This document shows, in pieces, positions 1 to 8,274 of a stretch of DNA of 64,000 nucleotides. Below the pieces are notes generated by a model that saw only the letters and a program-made list of their open reading frames with translations, did not search any database and had not been told where the DNA came from. The stretch comes from Geovibrio thiophilus (lineage in GTDB: Bacteria; Chrysiogenota; Deferribacteres; Deferribacterales; Geovibrionaceae). The DNA lies in the NCBI RefSeq assembly GCF_004087915.1, contig NZ_CP035108.1, positions 1 to 64,000 of the forward strand, in the 5' to 3' direction. The position numbers and the translations under genes were made by a program. Every line of letters starts with the position of its first letter. Positions within the stretch are counted from its first letter, which is position 1.

Positions 1-1338
1 ATGGAAGACGTAAAAATCTGGGAAGAAGTACTTAAAGAAGCGAAAAAACACTGCTCCGATGATGTGGTGTCCACATGGATAAAGCCATTGCAGATGGTTG
101 AGGTAAGGGGAGACCTTATCACCCTTCAGGCTCCGAATAAATTTTATAAAAACTGGGTTGAGGAAAAATACCTTGATACATTGAAGAAAATATTCAATGA
201 AGGGCTTTCCATAGACGCGGATGTGCTCATTATCACAGGGGATGCGCCCAAGGCTCAGGCGGTTTCGCAGATTGCCTCCCCATCCGCCGCTGTGGCGGAC
301 TATAAAATTCCCGCCTCTTCCAATCTCAACAGGGACTACATCTTTGAAAACTTCGTTGTGGGAAGCTCGAACCAGTTTTCCCACGCCGCGTGCCTTGCCG
401 TTTCGGAGGGACATTTCCAGAAATACAACCCGCTTTTCATTTACGGCGGTGTGGGGCTGGGGAAAACTCACCTCATGCAGGCGGCGGGAAACAGGATCAT
501 GGAGAGGTTCCCAAAACTCAAGGTTCTGTACATCACATCAGAAACCTTTACAAATGAGATGATCCAGTCACTGAAAACCAAAAAAATGGATGAATTCAGA
601 AGCAAATACCGGAACATAGACATGCTGCTTTTTGACGATGTGCAGTTCCTCGCCGGAAAACAGAGGAGCACGGAGGAGTTTTTCTACACCTTCAATACAC
701 TGTACGAATCGCAGAAGCAGATTATTCTCACCAGCGACAAGACTCCCAGCGAGATCCCCGAACTTGAGGAAAGGATGCGCAGCCGTTTCGCATGGGGGCT
801 CATAGCGGACATTCAGGCTCCATCAACGGAGGAGAAGGCGGCGATTATAATGAAGCGTGCTGATATTATGAACCTGAAACTTTCGGATGAGCTTGGCATA
901 TTCCTTGCGGAAAACATAAAAACTGAGAATATCAGGGAGCTGATAGGCGCTCTTGTCCGTCTCAGCGCATACGCATCCTTCCATAACGAGCCTCTGAGCA
1001 TCGCCCTTGCCCGGAAGTCTCTTGATAAATTCCTTGTCCGCAAGGATAAAATGGTTACTGAAGAAAACATTATCGATGCTGTAACAGGCTATTTCAACGT
1101 GAAAATGAGCGACCTTAAGTCAAAAAAGCGCACCAAAAGCATATCTCTGCCCAGACAGGTTGCCATGTATATACTGAGAAGCAAGCTGAATATATCATTG
1201 CAGGAAGTCGGTGAGCTTTTCGGCGGAAGAGATCACTCCACGGTTCTGCACTCCGTCCAGTCCATTGAGAAGAAATGCAGGGATGATAAAGAAATTCAGG
1301 AGATCATCGCGACTTTGGAAAAGAGTCTCTATTCATAA
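1..1338 (+). CDS. dnaA: Chromosomal replication initiator DnaA
   Basis: DnaA (445 aa) binds DnaA boxes, oligomerises as ATP-DnaA and opens the origin. The N-terminal DnaB/DiaA-interaction domain (about 1-85) is followed by a variable linker, an AAA+ domain with Walker A GGVGLGKT (149-156) and Walker B LLFDDVQF, and a C-terminal DNA-binding domain carrying the DnaA signature GGRDHSTVLHSVQSIE. The length is normal for the family. The window begins at its ATG, so the promoter and any origin upstream are not visible. dnaN does not follow; the next base after the stop begins repeat array A. The identification is secure. Confidence 0.98.
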   Translation: MEDVKIWEEVLKEAKKHCSDDVVSTWIKPLQMVEVRGDLITLQAPNKFYKNWVEEKYLDTLKKIFNEGLSIDADVLIITGDAPKAQAVSQIASPSAAVADYKIPASSNLNRDYIFENFVVGSSNQFSHAACLAVSEGHFQKYNPLFIYGGVGLGKTHLMQAAGNRIMERFPKLKVLYITSETFTNEMIQSLKTKKMDEFRSKYRNIDMLLFDDVQFLAGKQRSTEEFFYTFNTLYESQKQIILTSDKTPSEIPELEERMRSRFAWGLIADIQAPSTEEKAAIIMKRADIMNLKLSDELGIFLAENIKTENIRELIGALVRLSAYASFHNEPLSIALARKSLDKFLVRKDKMVTEENIIDAVTGYFNVKMSDLKSKKRTKSISLPRQVAMYILRSKLNISLQEVGELFGGRDHSTVLHSVQSIEKKCRDDKEIQEIIATLEKSLYS

Positions 1339-1869
1339 TGTCAAATTCTCCATCCATGGGAATTTGACATACACGCTCGCGCCGTGGTAAACACGGCTTC
1401 GCTTCGCACGGCGCAGTTCCGTCCGCGGAACTGTTTGCGTCATTGCGAACCCTGAAAGGGTGAAGCAATCTCTCACCTGATAACATCAAACAGTACATCC
1501 ATGGGAATTTGACATACACGCTCGCGCCGTGGTAAACACGGCTTCGCTCCGCACGGCGCAGTTCCGTCCGCGGAACTGTTTGCGTCATTGCGAACCCTGA
1601 AAGGGTGAAGCAATCTCTCACCTGATAACATCAAACAGTACATCCATGGGAATTTGACATACACGCTCGCGCCGTGGTAAACACGGCTTCGCTCCGCACG
1701 GCGCAGTTCCGTCCGCGGAACTGTTTGCGTCATTGCGAACCCTGAAAGGGTGAAGCAATCTCTCACCTGATAACATCAAACAGTACATCCATGGGAATTT
1801 GACATACACGCTCGCGCCGTGGTAAACACGGCTTCGCTCCGCACGGCGCAGTTCCGTCCGCGGAACTGT
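1339..1869 (-). repeat. Array A: 145-bp tandem repeat of the three-hairpin element
   Basis: About 3.6 nearly identical units of 145 bp; the repeated ATGGGAATTTGACA begins at 1356, 1501, 1646 and 1791. Read on the minus strand, each unit holds hairpin H1 (stem CAGTTCC/GGAACTG, loop GCGGAC), linker CGCCGTGCGGAGCGAAG, hairpin H2 (GCCGTG/CACGGC) and linker GCGAGCGTG. Only the dnaA-proximal copy has a complete H3 (TGTCAAATTC/GAATTTGACA, 1339-1370). Three units also carry a small CATTGCGAA...GAAGCAATC palindrome. The array fills the gap between the convergent dnaA and prepilin stop codons. Open frames crossing it are by-products of the repeat and are not called as genes. Confidence 0.93.
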
Positions 1870-1870
1870 G

Positions 1871-2488
1871 TTATCTGTCGTAGTAGTAAAGAACAGTGTC
1901 CACAGTTCCGTCAGTGAGGTTACTTTCGCACATGCCTCCCGCAGTCCATGCGGAATTGCCGGAGACTCCCGCCTTGATCCTGCCCTTGGTTCCGTCCATT
2001 GTTTTATCAATTGCCGTATCAAGGCTGATTGCCGCGTAGCAGGGGACATTCCTCAGCGTTATCACGTTTTTGCCGTCCGCATCCTGAGCGAAATATGCGA
2101 AGCCGAAGCCGCCCTTCATCGTGGCAAGGGCTGAGTTGCCCTCATCAGACAGCATCCCCACCGCCTTAAGCTCGCTGTAGGCGGTATCCGGATCATCCTG
2201 CGCTGTGCCTTCCGCGCACAAGCCGGAAGGTGTGCCGTCTAAATCGCTGAGTGCCAGAGCCAACCCCTTTTCATCAACCAGCCCGTCACGGTCGCAGTCT
2301 CCGGCGAATCTGCCGAAGCGGTCGTAAAATGTATACTGCATATTTTCAAGATTTTTCACGTCAACAATGAAGCTCTTGGTCTTCGCCCCCTGAACAAGCT
2401 CCCTGCCCTTTACAACCATGCCGAGGATTATTCCGATAATAACCAGAACAACCGCCATCTCCACCAGAGTAAAACCTTTTCTGTTCAT
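1871..2488 (-). CDS. Type IV prepilin-like protein (MSHA-type pilin candidate)
   Basis: 205 aa, starting at the ATG at 2488 so that the class III prepilin signal MNRKGFTLVEM sits at the very N-terminus: a short basic leader, prepilin peptidase cleavage after G5, F at +1 and the conserved E at +5. A longer in-frame extension upstream would bury this signal. The hydrophobic stretch VVLVIIGIILGMVV forms the assembly helix. The globular part contains an acidic GDCDRDGLVDEKG segment, like calcium-binding loops of pseudopilins, and several cysteines. It is divergent from the mshI-like gene, so it is probably a major or minor pilin of that machine; which one cannot be told from sequence alone. Confidence 0.85.
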   Translation of the reverse strand: MNRKGFTLVEMAVVLVIIGIILGMVVKGRELVQGAKTKSFIVDVKNLENMQYTFYDRFGRFAGDCDRDGLVDEKGLALALSDLDGTPSGLCAEGTAQDDPDTAYSELKAVGMLSDEGNSALATMKGGFGFAYFAQDADGKNVITLRNVPCYAAISLDTAIDKTMDGTKGRIKAGVSGNSAWTAGGMCESNLTDGTVDTVLYYYDR

Positions 2489-2610
2489 ATGACTGCACGC
2501 TCCCTGTGACCATACCAATCATATCAGCATCGGGGCGGCTAAACAATAAAATCATGCCCCCTCTGTTTTTTCCTGTTTGTCTTCCTCTCTGTGTTGTTGT
2601 ATTTTTATTT

Positions 2611-3954
2611 ATGAAATTTTTAGCCGCAGAGTTTGAAGGAAACAGGACAGACACAGCATCCCGCTCAGCCCTTTTTGAAAAGAAAAAGGGGATGTTCTCC
2701 CTTGCGGGCATTTTTTCCGCCAAGGCGGATGATCTGATCTCCGTAAAGGGCAGCGCATCTCTTGTAATATCCTGCGGCTGCCCTGATTTCTCGGCGGAAT
2801 CCGTTTACGCTCCCGCAGCTCTGAAAGGCAATTCCCTGAGGCTGTTTCTCAGATCGAAATCACTGAAGAACGGTGAAAAAAGCATGGTAGTCCCCGGGAA
2901 ATGTTCCCTCCCCGAAGGCGCAGGCGAAAAGGAATGCCATGTATACATAATGCCCGAGAGGACATATGAACAGGAGAGCGGGCTGGACTATGAACAGCGT
3001 GCATCGGCGGATATTTTCACCCTCTCCCCCGCAGCGCTCTGCGGAATAAGCATGACTCTGTACCCCGACAGAACAGTAGCCCACGCATACGCGGACACAG
3101 GCAAGATAATCATAGCCGTTTCCGCCGGAGAAAGCATACTCTACGCCAGAACGGCACTCTGCACAGAAGGAACAGCGCTTGCAGATGAGCTGGGGCTGAC
3201 TCTCACTCATATGTCAAAAAATAAAGGCATACAACCTGAGCTGATACTGCTTTCCGGCATGTTCGCCACCGACGGACACACAGCGGATGCGGTACGGGGA
3301 ACACAGACAATACAGACAGTATGCGCCGCACCGGACGGATTGCTCAGTGAATGCAGCTTTGAAGACTTTCATAAAATTATAATCCCCTTCGGTGCTGTGC
3401 TGAACGGAAGCAGATTCGACTTTACACCGGAAAAATACAGGAAAAAGAAAGCCTTCACCAAAACCATGCTCTCCTGCAACTGCGCCCTCCTTGTGCTTCT
3501 TGTGGCGCTGACGGCTGTGAATCTTCACTTTTTTTCTTCGTACAAAACCAAAACAGAGAAGCTTACGGAATCCGCATCAGCCTTACGGGCAGACAGGGAG
3601 AAAACAGCGGAGATACTTGCCTCCTCCCCTTCTGCCGAATATCTGCTCTCCTATCTGGAGCTCCTAGCCGACAGAAACAGGAACCCCATAAGACATCTGA
3701 AAGCCGTGGAGCCTCTGATCATGCACATAGGGTTCGACAGAGTGATTATAAGCCGCTCCGAGCCCCTCGTTGTTGCGTCATCCAAGGAGTTCGGCACGCT
3801 CAATTCCCTTACGGATTTTGAAGATGAGATCAAGGCGGAAGCCGAACGTCTCCGGTCACTGAAATATAATGTTAAGAATGAAAGCAGGTTCAGCTATGAC
3901 GAGCTCACGGCAAACGTGAAGCTCAGCATCACCCCGCGGGGAGCAGCGGAATGA
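2611..3954 (+). CDS. MshI/GspL-like pilus inner-membrane assembly protein
   Basis: 447 aa from the ATG at 2611 (MKFLAAEFEGNRT); the frame is open further upstream, but that extension overlaps the divergent prepilin region and lacks family character. Architecture fits GspL/MshI (PilM-PilN fused): a cytoplasmic actin-like half (about 1-285), a single transmembrane helix around 290-310 (CALLVLLVALTAVNLHFF), then a short coiled segment and a periplasmic domain. In type II secretion and MSHA pili this protein links the cytoplasmic ATPase to the membrane platform. Its stop overlaps the next ATG (ATGA), the first of a chain of tight overlaps through the pilus block. The family call rests on architecture and gene order, because sequence similarity is low by eye. 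No clear Shine-Dalgarno site precedes the start. Confidence 0.7.
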   Translation: MKFLAAEFEGNRTDTASRSALFEKKKGMFSLAGIFSAKADDLISVKGSASLVISCGCPDFSAESVYAPAALKGNSLRLFLRSKSLKNGEKSMVVPGKCSLPEGAGEKECHVYIMPERTYEQESGLDYEQRASADIFTLSPAALCGISMTLYPDRTVAHAYADTGKIIIAVSAGESILYARTALCTEGTALADELGLTLTHMSKNKGIQPELILLSGMFATDGHTADAVRGTQTIQTVCAAPDGLLSECSFEDFHKIIIPFGAVLNGSRFDFTPEKYRKKKAFTKTMLSCNCALLVLLVALTAVNLHFFSSYKTKTEKLTESASALRADREKTAEILASSPSAEYLLSYLELLADRNRNPIRHLKAVEPLIMHIGFDRVIISRSEPLVVASSKEFGTLNSLTDFEDEIKAEAERLRSLKYNVKNESRFSYDELTANVKLSITPRGAAE

Positions 3955-4460
3955 AGATACTCTCAAGCTACGGGCTCTTTCTTCTCCTCACAGCCGCCTG
4001 CGCGGTCACGGCGGGCATAGGGCTGACCGCATTCAGGCTCAACACCTCAGCAGACAGGGCTCTGGCAGACATAAGCACCCGCGCGGCGGTGCTGAACGCC
4101 GCAGAAACGGAAGAAAAAATCGCCGTACTGAACAAGACGGCGGAGAATGCAGATCTTTTCATTTTCTCCGAGAGTGACGCCCGCAAATGGTTCCTTGACG
4201 CTCTGGATACCTTTCTCAAAAAATACGACGCTAAAGTGATCAGCCCCATGCAGAAGACAGGCAGCGCCTTCCGCAGCAGGGTCTCCTTCCGTTTCACACC
4301 GAAGACACCGGGTGAGCTCGCCACACTCCTTGAATATATGGAAAACTCCGCCGCTCCGGTCTTCATAATAGAGAGCACCGCCTTCATCAGCACCGACAGG
4401 GAGAAGTACATCAACGTAACTGCGGAAATAATCCAACCCTTTTACGGAGGCGGAGAATGA
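3951..4460 (+). CDS. MshJ/GspM/PilO-like pilus assembly protein
   Basis: 169 aa bitopic inner-membrane protein: a short cytoplasmic N-terminus, one membrane helix (about 6-26, LFLLLTAACAVTAGIGLTA), a predicted coiled coil rich in Ala/Glu (30-70) and a C-terminal ferredoxin-like periplasmic domain ending in a beta-rich ETAFISTDREKYINVTAEI stretch. Such proteins pair with GspL/MshI/PilN to form the periplasmic stalk of the pilus machine. The start overlaps the mshI-like stop by ATGA, and the stop overlaps the next start in the same way, so translational coupling is likely. The assignment comes mostly from position, size and topology. Confidence 0.65.
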   Translation: MKILSSYGLFLLLTAACAVTAGIGLTAFRLNTSADRALADISTRAAVLNAAETEEKIAVLNKTAENADLFIFSESDARKWFLDALDTFLKKYDAKVISPMQKTGSAFRSRVSFRFTPKTPGELATLLEYMENSAAPVFIIESTAFISTDREKYINVTAEIIQPFYGGGE

Positions 4461-4990
4461 AAACAGGGTTCAAGGAAATTCTCATGGTCCTGATTCCGCT
4501 TGTGATAGCCGCCGGAGCCGTCTACGGAGTCGCCCTCGGTGGGGAGTATCTGGTTATGCCGGCGGAAAAGCGCATATCGCATCTTCCCTCATCTGCGGAC
4601 AATGCGCTGCGAGCGTACAGCGATCAGGCTTTTCGCCTGAGCAGCGCCGCTCTGCCCGGAAAGACAGAGCGCTTCACCCTTCGCCCGCTGGATGATGAGG
4701 GGCTGCTTGCCCAGTTCGACAATTCCGAAATATATGAAAAACTCGCGGCGCAGGAGAGCGCAGCCTCCGCAGAAGGAGCGGCGGAGAAGAAAGAGGATCC
4801 GGACGCTCCGCCTAAATACAGAATAAGCTCCATCCTCAGAGGAGAAGACAGGACATTCGCAGTAATTAACGGTAAAATATACCATCGTGGCGATAAGATT
4901 TCCGCAGATGAACATATAGCACGCATTGAAACACGCAGGATTCTTCTTAAGGGCAAATGGGGGGACAGATGGATTGCCGTAAACTTCTGA
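4457..4990 (+). CDS. MshK/GspC/PilP-like pilus assembly protein
   Basis: 177 aa with an N-terminal membrane anchor (about 9-29), a low-complexity Ala/Glu segment (about 100-120) and a C-terminal beta-rich region: YRISSILRGEDRTFAVINGKIYHRGDKI followed by ILLKGKWGDRWIAV. The ING...GD pattern is typical of the HR domain of GspC/PilP-type proteins, which connect the inner-membrane platform to the secretin. It lies between the MshJ-like gene (4-bp overlap) and the secretin (34-bp overlap), matching the K position in MSHA clusters. Function is inferred from fold pattern and context. Confidence 0.65.
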   Translation: MKTGFKEILMVLIPLVIAAGAVYGVALGGEYLVMPAEKRISHLPSSADNALRAYSDQAFRLSSAALPGKTERFTLRPLDDEGLLAQFDNSEIYEKLAAQESAASAEGAAEKKEDPDAPPKYRISSILRGEDRTFAVINGKIYHRGDKISADEHIARIETRRILLKGKWGDRWIAVNF

Positions 4991-6483
4991 CAGTTGTGCT
5001 CACTATGCTTTTTCTTTTCGCCTGCTCGGCTAAAAGACCCGAACCTCAGACGGCGGCACCTGAGCCCGCCAAGACGGAGCAGAAAGAGCCAAATCTGCCT
5101 CCGCCGCCGCCTCCGGTTTTCGGCGCTGAGCTCAAGAAACCCGACCCCCTTGAGGGGCGCTATATAACAGTCAGCGCTGTGGAGGCTCCCCTCTCCTCAA
5201 TCCTCTATATGGCGGCGTCTGAATCGGGCATGAATCTTGTGATCAGTCCGGAAATAGATATTAACAGACCCGTAACCCTCAATCTCAACCGCCTTCCAGC
5301 GCGGGAAGCGCTGAACATAATCACCGAAACAGCCGGAATATACTACGAAACAGAAGGCAACATCCTTCGTGTCAGACCGCTGATGACAAAAACATACAAA
5401 ATTCCCTATGTCCACACGGTAACAGGCTACTCATCCCGTCTCGGCGGCGACATAATAGGCGGAGCGGCGGAAAGCGCAGGCACAATGGCGGGCTCATACA
5501 ACCTTGAGTTCACAAATCCGGGAGAAAGAAACGACCTCTACAGGCAGGTAGCCGAAGGTGTCCGCAGCATAATCTTCACCGGCAGAAACACAGACAACGG
5601 CGGAGACACTAAAACTGCCGAATTTTCTCCCGCCGGAGAAGGGTTCAGCCTTAATATGTTCACAGGAATCCTCACAGTGCAGGCGGGACGTGGCAAAATT
5701 CAGCTTATCGACAGATACATGGATTCCATCCTGAAAGAGACCTCAAAGCAGGTGCTCATAGAAGCCAAAATGGTGGAAATAACTCTTAACGACATAAATT
5801 CATACGGCATAAACTGGGACAACTTCTTCTTCAATGACCAGCTCCGCTACAGACAGAACTTCGCCACATCAAGCGCCGCTGCCCTTGAGAACATCGGGCT
5901 TACTCCTGTCGCGGCTATCTCCTATGCCTCAGGCGGCGCAAACGGACTGCTTAATCTCCTCTCTCAGCAGGGAAAGATCGAAACCCTCGGCAATCCCCGC
6001 ATAAGAGTGGTCAACGGACAGAGCGCCATAATATCCTCCGGAAGCCTGATCCCCTACTGGGAAAAAAACGTTGAGGACGGCGAAGACCTCCGCCGGGTGG
6101 TGAGCTACAACAGGATTACCATTCTGGACGGCATAATGCTCGGCGTAACCCCGTACATCCACGATGACGGAACCATTACTCTCAACATAATCCCCGTTTC
6201 CACCATGGCGGAGAAGGACAAGGTGCAGCTCGGGGAGGAAGGGGAGATAGTCGCCAGCTTCCCTGTACTGAACCTCAAGGAAGCGGGAACAGTGCTCAAT
6301 GTCCGCAACGGAGAGACGGTCGTTCTCGGCGGAATGATAGATAATTACGAGGAGAACACCGAGCAGAAGGTTCCGTTTCTCGGCGATATGCCTCTGGTGG
6401 GGAATCTGTTTAAGTCGGTACACAAGCGCAAGGTAAAGAAGGAGCTTGTGATTTTCATAAAAACATCGGTGATACGCATTTGA
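4957..6483 (+). CDS. MshL/PilQ-family outer-membrane secretin (lipoprotein)
   Basis: 508 aa secretin forming the outer-membrane gate through which the pilus emerges. It carries a lipoprotein signal peptide with lipobox LFAC and acylated Cys at about residue 23, a proline-rich linker (PPPPPPVFG), an N-domain near 70-135 (secretin/TonB short N-terminal domain) and a C-terminal secretin domain with VLIEAKMVEITLNDINSYGINW, the conserved P..N.PR.R region (GNPRIRVVNGQ) and a VPFLGDMPLVGNLFK ending, which is the type II/III secretion system protein signature. A second in-frame ATG at 4969 is an equally plausible start. The stop overlaps the TTG start of the next gene. Confidence 0.9.
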   Translation: MGGQMDCRKLLTVVLTMLFLFACSAKRPEPQTAAPEPAKTEQKEPNLPPPPPPVFGAELKKPDPLEGRYITVSAVEAPLSSILYMAASESGMNLVISPEIDINRPVTLNLNRLPAREALNIITETAGIYYETEGNILRVRPLMTKTYKIPYVHTVTGYSSRLGGDIIGGAAESAGTMAGSYNLEFTNPGERNDLYRQVAEGVRSIIFTGRNTDNGGDTKTAEFSPAGEGFSLNMFTGILTVQAGRGKIQLIDRYMDSILKETSKQVLIEAKMVEITLNDINSYGINWDNFFFNDQLRYRQNFATSSAAALENIGLTPVAAISYASGGANGLLNLLSQQGKIETLGNPRIRVVNGQSAIISSGSLIPYWEKNVEDGEDLRRVVSYNRITILDGIMLGVTPYIHDDGTITLNIIPVSTMAEKDKVQLGEEGEIVASFPVLNLKEAGTVLNVRNGETVVLGGMIDNYEENTEQKVPFLGDMPLVGNLFKSVHKRKVKKELVIFIKTSVIRI

Positions 6484-7358
6484 GAAAGCTCACAGCCGCC
6501 GTCCTGACAGCTTTGTGCATAGGTTTTTTCACGGGAAGATATTTTTCTCCCGAACCCGCCGTCTCAGAAGCGCCCGCCGAACCTGTACGGGAATTTCATT
6601 TTGCTGATGCGGACGCAGAACCCGCTCCAAAAGCGAAAAGCGCAGAAGTCCTGCCGGACGACCTGTACATAAGGCTGAAGAATGAGGCGGAAAAGCCTGT
6701 TCAGAAAAAGACTGCTCAGCCTGCGGCAAAGGCAGCGCCCCGGATGACTCCGGAGCCTCCGTTCACTGAGGACAGAGCTTCAAGGGCGCACAGGGAAGCC
6801 TCCGCCGGCATAAAGGCATTAAACGGCGGAAACTGCGTGAAAGCATCGGAATATCTGGCTGAGGCGTTCGCTTATAAAAAGGATAAAAACATCCTCTCCC
6901 ATTATCTCGTCTCCCTGCTCCTCTGCGGAGAAGCGGAGAAAGCCGCTGAGCTTGCCGCTGAAAACCCTCTTTTCACGAATGGGGGAACCCTTGCGGATGT
7001 GCTTGAAACAGCAGTAAAAAACGGCAGAAGCAGCGAAGCGCTGACATTTTTTGAGTCACTGGGAATAAGCGGAAACGGCAGACTGATGAACGCCGCAGGT
7101 CTGGCTTATGAGACCGCAGGCAAAAAAGAACAAGCTCTGCTGCATTACAAGGAGGCGTACAGGCTCGATTCGGACAACCCCTTCATAACATTCTCCCGTG
7201 CGAGAACTGCCGATATGGAGGGGAATTATGCGGAGGCTGTCATACTCTATGAAAAGACTGCCGCATCAGCGCCGACTGCCGACCTCAAGAGGCACGCTGT
7301 CACCAGAAGCGCCGAGATCAGGGAACATCTGACGGGCGAAGCGCTACAAAATCCTTAA
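6480..7358 (+). CDS. MshN-like TPR protein
   Basis: 292 aa. An N-terminal membrane anchor or signal (about 4-20) is followed by a Pro/Ala-rich spacer and a tetratricopeptide-like helical region from about residue 110 to the end; GLAYETAGKKEQALLHYKEAYRLDSDNP is a typical TPR. It starts at a TTG inside the secretin stop (TTGA), closing the pilus block in the I-J-K-L-N order of MSHA loci; the MshM ATPase normally found between L and N is absent. In MSHA systems MshN is a periplasmic TPR assembly factor. The 3' end overlaps the convergent glycosyltransferase gene by 41 bp. Confidence 0.65.
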   Translation: MRKLTAAVLTALCIGFFTGRYFSPEPAVSEAPAEPVREFHFADADAEPAPKAKSAEVLPDDLYIRLKNEAEKPVQKKTAQPAAKAAPRMTPEPPFTEDRASRAHREASAGIKALNGGNCVKASEYLAEAFAYKKDKNILSHYLVSLLLCGEAEKAAELAAENPLFTNGGTLADVLETAVKNGRSSEALTFFESLGISGNGRLMNAAGLAYETAGKKEQALLHYKEAYRLDSDNPFITFSRARTADMEGNYAEAVILYEKTAASAPTADLKRHAVTRSAEIREHLTGEALQNP

Positions 7359-8274
7359 TATCTTTAATTATATATGGTTTTTTATCCTGACTCTCAAAAT
7401 AAGTGCGCAGCACCTGCTCGGCAATAAAACCGGAGGAGATCAGCTGTATCCCGCCCAGAGTGAGCACAACACCGAGAAGCAGAAGCGGTCTGCCCCATAT
7501 GTTCTGCCCGAACAGCTTAAGCACCACCATATAAAGATTGATCAGCATTCCGAAAAACAGACCGAAAAAGCCCAGTGTCCCGAAAAGGTGCATGGGGCGC
7601 TGCGAATATTTCTTCAGGAAGAGAACAAGCATCAGGTCGCTTATAACCTTTGTGGTTCTGGCTATGCCGTATTTTGACTGACCGTACATCCTCGGATGAT
7701 GGCGGACACCCATCTCGTCAATCCTTGCTCCCTGAAGAACGGCGAGAACAGGAATAAACCTGTGCATCTCTCCGTAAAGCCCGAGATTTTTTGCTATATC
7801 CTGCTTGAAAAGCTTCAGGGTACAGCCGTAATCATGGATATAAACTCCGGTGAGAAGACATATCAGCTTGTTGGCTATGGTGCTGGGAAGCTTCCGGAGT
7901 ATAAAGCCGTCCTGCCTTTTCAGCCTTCTTCCGGCTACAACATCAAGCCCCTCATTCTCAAGCTTTTCTATCATAGCGGGTATGTCATCGGGATCGTTCT
8001 GCAAATCTCCGTCTATGGTGACGATGTACTCCCCTTTGGCATAGTCGATCCCTGCCGCGAGTGCGGGGGTCTGACCGAAATTACGCTTGAAGCGTATAAG
8101 CTTCGCGCGCTCGTCGGCGTATTTTTCGACCATTTCGACAGTCTTATCCCTTGAGCCGTCATCAACAAGAATAATTTCATAATCTATGTACTTTAAAGCG
8201 CTTCTGATCTTCTCAAAAAACGGCTTTATGCTTTCCTCTTCGTTATAAAGAGGAACCACAACAGAAAGCTTCAT
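7318..8274 (-). CDS. Family 2 glycosyltransferase, ArnC/DPM1-like, two C-terminal TM helices
   Basis: 318 aa from the ATG at 8274 (MKLSVVVPLYNEEESI). The GT-A domain has the VVPLYNEE start, the nucleotide/metal-binding DGDLQNDP motif (DXD-like) near 95-102 and a GRRLKRQD segment; two transmembrane helices lie at about 225-290. This layout matches polyprenyl-phosphate sugar transferases (ArnC, GtrB, dolichol-phosphate mannose synthase), which move a sugar from a nucleotide donor to undecaprenyl phosphate. Its start overlaps the stop of the upstream GT39/ArnT-like gene (ATGA), so the pair probably makes and uses a lipid-linked sugar, for example in lipid A or surface-glycan decoration. The exact sugar is unknown. 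Confidence 0.85.
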   Translation of the reverse strand: MKLSVVVPLYNEEESIKPFFEKIRSALKYIDYEIILVDDGSRDKTVEMVEKYADERAKLIRFKRNFGQTPALAAGIDYAKGEYIVTIDGDLQNDPDDIPAMIEKLENEGLDVVAGRRLKRQDGFILRKLPSTIANKLICLLTGVYIHDYGCTLKLFKQDIAKNLGLYGEMHRFIPVLAVLQGARIDEMGVRHHPRMYGQSKYGIARTTKVISDLMLVLFLKKYSQRPMHLFGTLGFFGLFFGMLINLYMVVLKLFGQNIWGRPLLLLGVVLTLGGIQLISSGFIAEQVLRTYFESQDKKPYIIKDIKDFVALRPSDVP

